Shown here one piece after another: positions 34,757 through 42,223 of a DNA stretch of 64,000 bases. This stretch comes from an uncultured Marvinbryantia sp. (GTDB taxonomy: Bacteria; Bacillota; Clostridia; Lachnospirales; Lachnospiraceae): positions 106,617 through 170,616 of the forward strand of contig CALDMO010000016.1 in NCBI GenBank assembly GCA_937915375.1, written 5' to 3'. Below the pieces are notes generated by a model. That model did no database searches. It was given only the letters and a program-made list of their open reading frames with translations, and was not told where the DNA came from. A program made the translations under genes and the position numbers. How positions within the stretch are numbered: position 1 is the stretch's first letter; each line of letters opens with the position of its first letter.

Positions 34757-34802
34757 ATTCTAACCATTCTTGTCAATTAATGGTTAGAATAATGGTTAGA
34801 AA
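34757..34802. repeat. Triple AATGGTTAGAA repeat before the cassette B sigma gene
   Basis: ATTCTAACCATT (34757-34768) is the exact inverse of AATGGTTAGAAT (34779-34790), giving a 12-base perfect stem. A third copy, AATGGTTAGAAA (34791-34802), follows directly in the same orientation as the second. The arrangement looks like a multi-site operator or a leader hairpin. Confidence 0.55.
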
Positions 34803-34924
34803 AAATGCGTACAGTAGGGAAAATTTTTTGTATATCTCCGCACAAAACCCTGTCCATAATCGTTAAACAAGTATATAACGTTATATAGATTTCATCATTT
34901 GCTGCTGAAAGGGGGCGTGGAAAC

Positions 34925-35464
34925 GTGGATTTGGAAGAGCAGTACGACAAAATTTATCGCTATTGTTATTTTAAACTGCAGCATCAGCAAAAAGCAGAAG
35001 ACATTACACAGGAAACGTTCCTGCGCTTTCTGGAAAGCACTGCATATCGGGAACAGGGAAAGCGACTGCAGTATCTGTACACGATTGCCCGAAATCTTTG
35101 CATGGATGAGTTTCGCAGAATGACATATGAGCAAAGCGCGGGCATTTTTTCCGGGGAGGAAATAAAGTCTGAAGATGACAGGAGAGGGCCTTTTGCGATG
35201 CATAGTGCGGCAGCTTATATGGAGCAAAACACAAATCCGGAGAGCAGGGCGGATATGCAGGAGCAGATTGTAAATGCGTTGACGGTACGTGAGGCGCTTG
35301 GAAAACTGACGCAACAGGAACGAGAACTTTTGCTGCTGTATTATGTCAACGAAGTGCCGGCGGCGGTAATCGCAAAGCTGATGGGCGTGTCGAGATTTGC
35401 AGTATACCGGATGCTGAAACGGGCAGAGCGCAATTTCAAAATGAAATTGCAGACAGTAACATAA
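34925..35464 (+). CDS. ECF-type sigma factor, cassette B
   Basis: 179-residue region 2/region 4 sigma factor. HQQKAEDITQETFLRFLEST is region 2, and LGKLTQQERELLLLYYVNEVPAAVIAKLMGVSRFAVYRMLKRAE is region 4. The start is a GTG at 34925 behind AAAGGGGG. AACGTTATA at 34877-34885 is shared with the upstream region of the cassette A sigma gene. A multi-TM gene follows 62 bases after the stop, looser coupling than in cassette A. Confidence 0.9.
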   Translation: MDLEEQYDKIYRYCYFKLQHQQKAEDITQETFLRFLESTAYREQGKRLQYLYTIARNLCMDEFRRMTYEQSAGIFSGEEIKSEDDRRGPFAMHSAAAYMEQNTNPESRADMQEQIVNALTVREALGKLTQQERELLLLYYVNEVPAAVIAKLMGVSRFAVYRMLKRAERNFKMKLQTVT

Positions 35465-35526
35465 AAGAAATGTTTGTCTGTTCTTTAAAATGTAAACAGA
35501 AGAGGTATGGAAAGGAGGATTTCGTA

Positions 35527-36273
35527 ATGAAAAAACAGCAGAAGCAGATGCTAAAGACAGCGTTTGCAGCGCCAAAACCAAAGCAAAAGGAACAATTTAT
35601 CATGCAGATAGAGAGACTGACACAGGATATTTTCGAGAGGAAAAACAACAGACAGCGCATGGCAGAGTTTCTGCTGACACAGGCCGGATATGTCAGCAAG
35701 TGGGTATGGATCGTGTCATTTGCAGCCTTTCTGACGGCAGTATTTACCGGGATTTTTGTGCCGGACAATATGCTGTGGATGATGTCTGCAGTTATGCCGA
35801 TTCTGGCGGCCGCAGGGGTGCTGGAAACCGTTCGGTCGGAGATTTATAAAATGGCGGAACTGGAACAGGCAAGCCGATATAACCTGCGCAGTATTTTGTT
35901 TGCCCGTCTGGAAATTGTCGGAATGGTGCATTTCCTGCTGTTCAGTATGGGCGTGTTTTTGGTACATACAGCGGAAAGCGAGGCGTTTTTGTACAGTGCG
36001 GTTTACCTTTTTGTTCCGTATCTTTTGACAAGCGGGGGATGCCTGTTTCTGGTGAGGCGTCTGCATGGCAGAGAAGGCGCTTACGGCGCGGCGGCATTTG
36101 CGGTGCTGATTGCATTTTTGCCGCAGATTTTGTCTTATTGGCGGGAGCTGCTTTATGGCGCGGAAAATTTTAAATGGTGGCTGGCGTTGCTTTTTCTGCT
36201 GCTTGTTTTCAATGCTCTGCAATATCGGAAAACAATAAATAATTCGGAGGATCTTTCATGGAACTTAAAATAG
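35527..36273 (+). CDS. Multi-TM protein, candidate membrane anti-sigma factor, cassette B
   Basis: 248 residues: about 60 cytoplasmic residues, then about six helices. It is a paralogue of the protein at 31001, sharing the pattern (E/Q)ASxYxL(K/R)xIxxAR after helix 2 and the same length and topology. The ATG at 35527 lies behind AAAGGAGG; in-frame sequence upstream of it is unlikely to be translated. Its 3' end overlaps the ATPase gene by 16 bases. No zinc anti-sigma motif is present, and I do not recognise a family. Confidence 0.7.
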   Translation: MKKQQKQMLKTAFAAPKPKQKEQFIMQIERLTQDIFERKNNRQRMAEFLLTQAGYVSKWVWIVSFAAFLTAVFTGIFVPDNMLWMMSAVMPILAAAGVLETVRSEIYKMAELEQASRYNLRSILFARLEIVGMVHFLLFSMGVFLVHTAESEAFLYSAVYLFVPYLLTSGGCLFLVRRLHGREGAYGAAAFAVLIAFLPQILSYWRELLYGAENFKWWLALLFLLLVFNALQYRKTINNSEDLSWNLK

Positions 36274-36953
36274 ACCGATTGACAAAACAATATGGAAGCA
36301 AGATTGCGGTGGATCGTATTTCTTTGAAACTGCAAAAAGGAGTATACGGCTTGTTGGGTGCGAACGGGGCCGGGAAGACGACGCTGATGCGTTTGATCTG
36401 CGGTATATTAAAGCCTGACAGCGGCAGTATAGTTCTGGACAGAATGGATGTGACGAGTGAACAATACCGAGCGAGGCTTGGATATCTGCCGCAGGATTTC
36501 GGTTATTATCCGGATTTTACCGGAATGGATTTTTTGCTTTATATGGCAGCATTAAAAGGGCTGGATAAAGCAGCGGCGAGAAAAAACGCGGCGGAACTGA
36601 TAAAATTGGTTGCCCTGCAGGAATTTGCGAAAAAGAAGATTAAAACGTATTCCGGCGGTATGAAACAGCGTCTTGGTATTGCGCAGGCGCTTCTTGGAAA
36701 TCCGCAGCTGTTGATTCTGGATGAGCCGACGGCAGGACTGGATCCCAAGGAGCGCGTACGCTTCCGCGATTTGATCGCGGAGCTTGGAAGAGAGCGGATC
36801 GTTTTGCTTTCCACACATATTGTCTCTGATATTGAACATATCGCGGATGTCGTGCTGCTGATGAAGGACGGACAACTTATTTATCAGGGAAATTGGGAGG
36901 AAGAACAGGGCAGTCTGGAGGAATTTTATCTGCGGCAGTTCGAGGAGGTGTAA
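36258..36953 (+). CDS. ABC transporter ATP-binding protein, cassette B
   Basis: 231-residue ATPase with all motifs: GANGAGKTT, YLPQDFGYYPDF, YSGGMKQR, LILDEPTAGLDP and STHIVSD. It is clearly paralogous to the cassette A ATPase over its whole length but ends about 80 residues earlier. The start lies inside the preceding gene behind CGGAGG, and the permease gene starts two bases after its stop. Confidence 0.94.
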   Translation: MELKIDRLTKQYGSKIAVDRISLKLQKGVYGLLGANGAGKTTLMRLICGILKPDSGSIVLDRMDVTSEQYRARLGYLPQDFGYYPDFTGMDFLLYMAALKGLDKAAARKNAAELIKLVALQEFAKKKIKTYSGGMKQRLGIAQALLGNPQLLILDEPTAGLDPKERVRFRDLIAELGRERIVLLSTHIVSDIEHIADVVLLMKDGQLIYQGNWEEEQGSLEEFYLRQFEEV

Positions 36954-36955
36954 AA

Positions 36956-38164
36956 ATGCGGAATTTCGGAACATTATATGGTTATGAGTTAAAGAAGATC
37001 CTGCTCCGGAAAATTGTCTGGGCGGCAACGGCGCTGATGCTGGTGATTACACTGATTAGCGGTCTGGCATATATTTTCGGGGATTATGTTGTAGATGGTA
37101 AAAAAGTGGACAGCAATTATCATCAGTTTCTGATTGACCGGAATTATGAGCGAGCGCTTAGCGGCAGACCGCTTGATCAGGCGTTTTTAGATGAAATTGA
37201 GGCAGGTTACGATAAAATTCCGGAAAACGTGGCTTCCTATACGACAACGGAAGAATATCAAACATACGCAAGACCTTACAGCAATGCGTTTCACATTGTA
37301 CGCTGGATGGCGGGCATGACGGTTTCAGAAGCTATGGCGTGGGAGATGGATTATGAGGAAATGTATGAACGGCATACGGCAGATTTGGAGGAGAGCTGGA
37401 AAGAATGTCTGCTGACAGAAGCAGAAAAAGAATATTGGCGGAGACAGGAAGCAGCTTTACCGCGTCCGCTGACGTATGAATATGATGAAACATACGTACA
37501 GCTTTTGGACATACTGTATGCGATTTCCATTCCGATATTTTTATACATGGCGATCTGCCTGTCCGGTGTGTTTGCGGAGGAACACAGCCGCAGGACGGAC
37601 CAGGTGATCCTATCGAGCCGATTCGGGAAACAGCCTCTTTATCTGGCGAAAATTTTTGCCGGTTTGAGCTTTGCGGCAGTCAGTGCGCTGATATTTTCTG
37701 CTGTGTTGATCGGAACTGCAATAGCTGTTTACGGAGCAGATGGATTTTCAGCAGCGGTGCAGCTGACACGGCCTGAATATTCCGGACACCTGTCTGTGGG
37801 AATGGCAGCCTTGCTTGGGTATGGGGTATTGCTTGCGGCCAGTGTTTTGACTGCGGGAATCGTATTGCTGCTCTCGCAGCTTCTGCGCAGCAGTACGGCA
37901 TCGCTGGCTTTGACGGCGGCAGGCATTATCTGCACGATGTTCGTGAAGATACCGGATCAGTATCGGATTTTCGGACAGCTTTGGGATTATCTGCCGTTTA
38001 ATTTCGCGGCAGTCTGGAATATTCTTGATGTTCGTTTAGTTTCGGTATTTGGAAAGCTCTTTCAGAGTTGGCAGATTGTACCGGTATGCTATTTGCTGGT
38101 TACAGCTCTTTTGGCTGCTGCCGGCGGTATGATTTATTCCCATTCTCAGGTGCGGAGCCGTTAA
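36956..38164 (+). CDS. ABC-2 type permease, cassette B
   Basis: 402 residues with one N-terminal helix (about residues 17-37), a polar extracytoplasmic domain of about 140 residues, then five or six helices from about residue 185. It has the same architecture as the permease at 32639 with modest sequence similarity. GAGGAGGTG lies just before the ATG. It ends the cassette; a near-copy of its own ribosome site and start appears shortly after its stop (38190-38206). Confidence 0.82.
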   Translation: MRNFGTLYGYELKKILLRKIVWAATALMLVITLISGLAYIFGDYVVDGKKVDSNYHQFLIDRNYERALSGRPLDQAFLDEIEAGYDKIPENVASYTTTEEYQTYARPYSNAFHIVRWMAGMTVSEAMAWEMDYEEMYERHTADLEESWKECLLTEAEKEYWRRQEAALPRPLTYEYDETYVQLLDILYAISIPIFLYMAICLSGVFAEEHSRRTDQVILSSRFGKQPLYLAKIFAGLSFAAVSALIFSAVLIGTAIAVYGADGFSAAVQLTRPEYSGHLSVGMAALLGYGVLLAASVLTAGIVLLLSQLLRSSTASLALTAAGIICTMFVKIPDQYRIFGQLWDYLPFNFAAVWNILDVRLVSVFGKLFQSWQIVPVCYLLVTALLAAAGGMIYSHSQVRSR

Positions 38165-38200
38165 CTGTTTGGAGGGTTGAACGGGTGCAGGAGGTGTAAA

Positions 38201-38239
38201 ATGCGGTTGTCACTCATGGCAAAATCAAGTATAATTTAA
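38201..38239 (+). other. Vestigial start after cassette B
   Basis: GGAGGTGTAAAATGCGG (38190-38206) repeats, with one base less, the ribosome site and first codons of the permease gene (36943-36960). The frame encodes only 12 residues (MRLSLMAKSSII). This looks like the left-over beginning of a lost duplicate gene rather than a functional peptide. Confidence 0.3.
38207..38235 (+). promoter_or_regulatory. Promoter of the GDPD-araB unit
   Basis: TTGTCA (38207-38212) and TATAAT (38230-38235) are 17 bases apart. Transcription would begin at about 38241, just before a large hairpin. Confidence 0.75.
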
Positions 38240-38243
38240 CTGT

Positions 38244-38291
38244 TATATCCATTTTTGTAAAAGGTGTATCAGATACAGAAAAATGGATATA
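38244..38291 (+). promoter_or_regulatory. 5'-end stem-loop of the GDPD transcript
   Basis: TATATCCATTTTT (38244-38256) pairs perfectly with AAAAATGGATATA (38279-38291). The loop holds a second small inverted repeat, GTATC-A-GATAC. It starts within a few bases of the predicted transcription start and ends just before the AAGGAG site. Confidence 0.6.
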
Positions 38292-38309
38292 TCAAGGAGA
38301 GAAAAATAT

Positions 38310-38330
38310 ATGAAGTGGATTTTGTCATGA
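38310..38330 (+). CDS. Six-residue upstream reading frame coupled to the GDPD gene
   Basis: ATG at 38310 has the correct distance from AAGGAG (38294-38299) and encodes MKWILS followed by TGA. The stop overlaps the ATG of the long frame (ATGA), suggesting translational coupling. A wrongly chosen start for the long gene is an alternative. Confidence 0.35.
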   Translation: MKWILS

Positions 38331-40147
38331 GAAAAATAAAAAAAGTATTTTATTTATTAGCATATAATTGGAAACCGTTACTAGGGTTTGAACTGATTTA
38401 TAAGCTGCTTTCGGCGGCGGTTATGGGACCGCTTCTGGGAGTGGCTTTTCAGGCTGTCATGGACGTAAGTGGTTATCCGTATCTGACTACGGAAAATATT
38501 TGGGATTTTTTGAAGCATCCGCTGGTAATCGCGGTCATGATTTTGCTTGCGCTTTTTATCTGTATCTTCTCTATGTTTGATATTGGGGCGCTGATTTTCC
38601 TGATGGATCAGTCGTATCATCATCAGAAGGTAAGTTTATATCAGACAGTTGTATTTTCGTTTAGAAATGCACTACGTGTAGCAGAACCGGGCAATTTTTT
38701 GATGGCGGCGGTTTTATTTTTGCTGATTCCGTTTTTAAATATCGGTGTTGCTTCCAGCTTTGTGGTGGCGATGCCGATTCCGGAATTTATCATGAATCAT
38801 ATTGAAAAAAATAAGGAGCTTCTGACGCTGTTCTGGCTGGTGATAACAGGACTTGCGGTTTTATTGCTGCGCTGGATTTATGCGTTTCATTATTTTACGC
38901 TCAGACAGTGCAGCTTTAAAGAAGCGCGTCTTTGCAGTCAGCGTCTGAGCCGCAAAAATAAAATAAAGGATATTGCTGCGCTGATCGGTATACAGACGAT
39001 TTTTTATCTGTGCTATGCGCTGTTTGCGGCAGTGGCAATTCTTTTGGTCGTATTTCTGAAACAAGTATTTAGACAAATACGGATATTTGATATGGTTACG
39101 CTGTCAACGGTTTGGGGGATGCTGGTGGTGATCTTGTTGATTGTTACCGCTCTTGGAACGCCGGTCAGCTATGCGTGTATCAGTGCGCTTTACTATTTCC
39201 ATATGGAAAAACGAGAGGAAGCGTTGATTTTGGTAGAGGCCCCGGCGCAGCCAAAAGAGAAAAAGGCGCAGAAGCGGATTCGAATCGTGGAAATAGTTCT
39301 TCTTTTGGCAGCGGTTTCCGGATGTGCGTTGTTTGTTTATATGTCTTCGACGGAGAAGATTAATCCGCAGATTGAATATCTGCGAACAATGGAAGTAACG
39401 GCGCATCGCGGCGCTTCGGCCTATTATCCGGAAAATACGATGGCGGCTTTTCAGGGCGCGGTGGAGATGGGCGCGGACTGGATCGAGCTGGACGTACAGC
39501 AGAGCCGTGACGGAAAAGTTTTTGTAATGCATGACCGCAATCTCAAGCGAACGACAGGACTGGACAAGAATTCCTGGGAGGTGGACTGGGCGGAAATTGC
39601 CGCTCTCGATGTTGGAAGTCATTTCGGAGAAGAATTTGCCGGAGAAAGGATACCGCTGCTTTCGGAGGTGCTGGAGTTTGCGAAAGAAAATAATATCCGG
39701 CTGAACGTTGAGTTAAAGCCGTCCGGTTATGAGACCGGGTTTGAAAAAAATGTGGTGGATGCGATTCTGGAAGCGGATTATCTGGATTTCTGTGTGATCA
39801 CTTCCTGGAATTACCAGACGCTGGAGCGTGTCAAGGCCTACTGTGAGGAGGCAACGACCGTTTATGTCATGGGTATCGCGATCGGAAACGTGAATCGTCT
39901 GGCTGCCGCCGACAGCTTCAGTATGGAGGCGTCCAGCGTGACACCGACGATGGTCTCACGCGTGCACAATGCCGGAAAACAGCTTTACGCCTGGACGGTA
40001 AATACCAGAAAATCGATCAATCGGATGATTGATATGAATGTCGATAATATCATTACGGATAAGGTGTTGCTGGCACAGGAATGTATCTATGAAAATAAGA
40101 CAAGCGGCATTATTCAGACATATGTGGAATTTTTGCAGAGGAAATAA
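38327..40147 (+). CDS. Membrane-anchored glycerophosphodiester phosphodiesterase
   Basis: 606 residues. The first 330 contain about seven or eight helices of the type found fused to bacterial GDPDs. Residues about 350-590 form the catalytic TIM barrel: TAHRGASAYYPENTMAAF (catalytic His and Arg), ADWIELDVQQSRDG (metal Glu and Asp), FVMHDRNLKRTTG (second His) and VELKPSG. It hydrolyses glycerophosphodiesters from lipid or teichoic-acid turnover. The start is uncertain: ATG 38327 overlaps a tiny upstream frame, and a GTG at 38315 is possible. The next gene (ribulokinase) begins two bases after its stop, an unusual partner. Confidence 0.9.
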   Translation: MRKIKKVFYLLAYNWKPLLGFELIYKLLSAAVMGPLLGVAFQAVMDVSGYPYLTTENIWDFLKHPLVIAVMILLALFICIFSMFDIGALIFLMDQSYHHQKVSLYQTVVFSFRNALRVAEPGNFLMAAVLFLLIPFLNIGVASSFVVAMPIPEFIMNHIEKNKELLTLFWLVITGLAVLLLRWIYAFHYFTLRQCSFKEARLCSQRLSRKNKIKDIAALIGIQTIFYLCYALFAAVAILLVVFLKQVFRQIRIFDMVTLSTVWGMLVVILLIVTALGTPVSYACISALYYFHMEKREEALILVEAPAQPKEKKAQKRIRIVEIVLLLAAVSGCALFVYMSSTEKINPQIEYLRTMEVTAHRGASAYYPENTMAAFQGAVEMGADWIELDVQQSRDGKVFVMHDRNLKRTTGLDKNSWEVDWAEIAALDVGSHFGEEFAGERIPLLSEVLEFAKENNIRLNVELKPSGYETGFEKNVVDAILEADYLDFCVITSWNYQTLERVKAYCEEATTVYVMGIAIGNVNRLAAADSFSMEASSVTPTMVSRVHNAGKQLYAWTVNTRKSINRMIDMNVDNIITDKVLLAQECIYENKTSGIIQTYVEFLQRK

Positions 40148-40149
40148 AG

Positions 40150-41811
40150 ATGAACAAATATGCGATAGGAATTGACTTTGGAACGCTGTCAGTGCGTGTC
40201 CTGTTGGTGAATGTGGGAAATGGCAGAGAAGAAGCGATGAGTGTTTGCGAATATGCGCACGGAGTGATGGAGTCGCATCTTCCATGCGGAAAAGTGCTTC
40301 CGGCAGATTTTGCCCTGCAGGATCCGGCTGATTATCTGGAGGGAATGATCATGGGAATCCGGCAGGTGCTTGCGGAGAAAAAAGTGTTGCCGGAAGAAGT
40401 GATTGGTATTGGGGTGGATTTTACATCCTCCACGGTTTTGCCAGTAAAAAAAGATAAAATACCATTGTGCTGTTTACCGGAATTTTCCGGAGAACCGCAT
40501 GCCTATGTGAAACTCTGGAAGCATCACGGGGCAAAGAAAGAAGCGCAGCAGATGGATGAAATTGCAAAAAAGAGAGGAGAGGACTGGCTTTCTTTTTACG
40601 GCGGAAAGGTTTCGAGCGAGTGGATGATCCCGAAAATACTGGAAACCCTGCACGAAGCGCCGCAGGTTTATCAGGAGGCGGACAGGTTTCTGGAGGCTTT
40701 GGATTGGATTATCTGGTATCTGACGGACACAGAGATCTGCAGCGCCTGCGGGGCGGGCTACAAAGCATTTCACCGACATGACAGCGGTTATCCGTCTGTG
40801 GACTTTTTCAGAGAACTTGATCCGCGTCTGGAGCATGTAGTGGAGGAAAAACTGAACGCTCCGCTGAAAACGGTTGGGGAATGCGCCGGAGGGCTTTGCA
40901 TACGGATGGCAAATGTGCTTGGACTTCGTCCGGGAACGCCGGTGGCGGCAGGTATTATTGATGCGCACGCTTCTGTTCCGGGATGTCAGATTTCAGAACC
41001 GGGTACCATGATGCTTATTATCGGTACGTCCTCCTGTCATTTGATGCTTTCAGAAACGGAAGCGGGCATTACGGGAGTAGGCGGTCTTGTGAAAGATGGA
41101 ATCCTTCCAGGGTACTTTGGTTATGAGGCCGGTCAGTGTTGTGTAGGCGATTTGTTTGGCTGGTTTGTAAAAAACGGCGTGCCGGAGAGATATCACCAGG
41201 AAGCACGGGAAAAAGATCTTTCGTTACATCAGCTTTTGACAGAAAAGATAAAAGATTATCGGGCAGGCCAGAGCGGTCTTTTGGCTCTTGACTGGTTTAA
41301 TGGGGTGCGGTCGCCGCTTATGGATTTTGACCTGAATGGTATGATTCTCGGGATGAACCTGCGGACCAAACCGGAGGAAATTTATCTGGCATTGATAGAG
41401 GCAACGGCGTATGGCACGCGTATGATTATCGAACAGTTTGAGGCGGCGGGAGTGCCGGTGAAATCTATTGTGCTTGGCGGGGGAATTCCGGTACGCAATC
41501 AAAAACTGGTGCAGGTTTACGCGGATGTCTGCCGCAGGGAAATCCGTTTGGCAGGAACGGCCTATGCCAGCGCGCTCGGGGCGGCAATTCTGGGAACAGC
41601 GGCGGCACCAACGGAAGTGACCGGGTTTGAGAATATAAAAGAAATTGTGCAAAAACTGGGGAAAGTCAGTACAGAAGTATTTATACCGGACCAGACAAAT
41701 GCAGATGTGTATGATCAGCTTTATGAGGAGTATAAAACGCTTCATTGTTATTTAGGTACAGGTGAAAATAATGTGATGAAGCGATTAAATGCACTGCGGC
41801 AGAGAATCTGA
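40150..41811 (+). CDS. araB: Ribulokinase
   Basis: 553-residue FGGY-family kinase that phosphorylates L-ribulose in arabinose breakdown. AIGIDFGTLSVRVLLV at the start and GVDFTSSTVLPV are typical of ribulokinase. HAYVKLWKHHGA and ALDWFNGVRSPLMDFDLNGMILGM match the family more closely than xylulokinases do. ATP-binding elements lie in IIGTSSCHLML and VLGGGIPVRNQ. It would use arabinose freed by the GH51 and GH43 enzymes, but araA and araD are not in the window. The start lies behind GAGGAAATAAAG. Confidence 0.93.
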   Translation: MNKYAIGIDFGTLSVRVLLVNVGNGREEAMSVCEYAHGVMESHLPCGKVLPADFALQDPADYLEGMIMGIRQVLAEKKVLPEEVIGIGVDFTSSTVLPVKKDKIPLCCLPEFSGEPHAYVKLWKHHGAKKEAQQMDEIAKKRGEDWLSFYGGKVSSEWMIPKILETLHEAPQVYQEADRFLEALDWIIWYLTDTEICSACGAGYKAFHRHDSGYPSVDFFRELDPRLEHVVEEKLNAPLKTVGECAGGLCIRMANVLGLRPGTPVAAGIIDAHASVPGCQISEPGTMMLIIGTSSCHLMLSETEAGITGVGGLVKDGILPGYFGYEAGQCCVGDLFGWFVKNGVPERYHQEAREKDLSLHQLLTEKIKDYRAGQSGLLALDWFNGVRSPLMDFDLNGMILGMNLRTKPEEIYLALIEATAYGTRMIIEQFEAAGVPVKSIVLGGGIPVRNQKLVQVYADVCRREIRLAGTAYASALGAAILGTAAAPTEVTGFENIKEIVQKLGKVSTEVFIPDQTNADVYDQLYEEYKTLHCYLGTGENNVMKRLNALRQRI

Positions 41812-41842
41812 ATAAACTGCCGCAGTGAAACAGGAGGTCAAA

Positions 41843-42097
41843 ATGATTGAAAAAATGCTGCCGTTTCAGTTTATAAAAAAATCTCCGTTTTATGGAAGCT
41901 GTCAGGGCATGAATTACCGTATTATGAAAAAAGGAGAAGAACTGGAGGCCTGTGCCTTTCCGGGACCGTATAATTTCGCGACAACACCGGAAGAACAGAA
42001 AGAATACCGGAAGTTTGCGTTTACGGAGGAAGGGTATGATGAGGCAATTGCGTGGCTGAATGAAAAGTATACGGAGAGCGTGTGGGAAAATAGATGA
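41843..42097 (+). CDS. Small conserved-looking protein, function unknown
   Basis: 84 residues, cytoplasmic, with an aromatic and glycine-rich middle (FYGSCQGMNYRI, then ACAFPGPYNFATTPEE) and a helical end (YDEAIAWLNEKYTESV). No named family is recognised. The ATG at 41843 lies behind AGGAGG, and codon use matches its neighbours, so it is probably real. It follows araB by 31 bases and ends at a perfect terminator, suggesting a role linked to sugar metabolism, but that rests on position only. Confidence 0.65.
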   Translation: MIEKMLPFQFIKKSPFYGSCQGMNYRIMKKGEELEACAFPGPYNFATTPEEQKEYRKFAFTEEGYDEAIAWLNEKYTESVWENR

Positions 42098-42100
42098 TGC

Positions 42101-42142
42101 AAATAAGGTCCTGATATTTAGAAAAACAGGACCTTATTTTTG
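42101..42142 (+). terminator. Terminator of the GDPD-araB unit
   Basis: AAATAAGGTCCTG and CAGGACCTTATTT form a perfect 13-base stem followed by TTT. Confidence 0.9.
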
Positions 42143-42223
42143 TAAATGGATGGGGGTAAAATATTAAATTAGAGAATAATGCGGTGAGGAATTCAGATTT
42201 ATAACACAAAGGGGGTTTTACAT

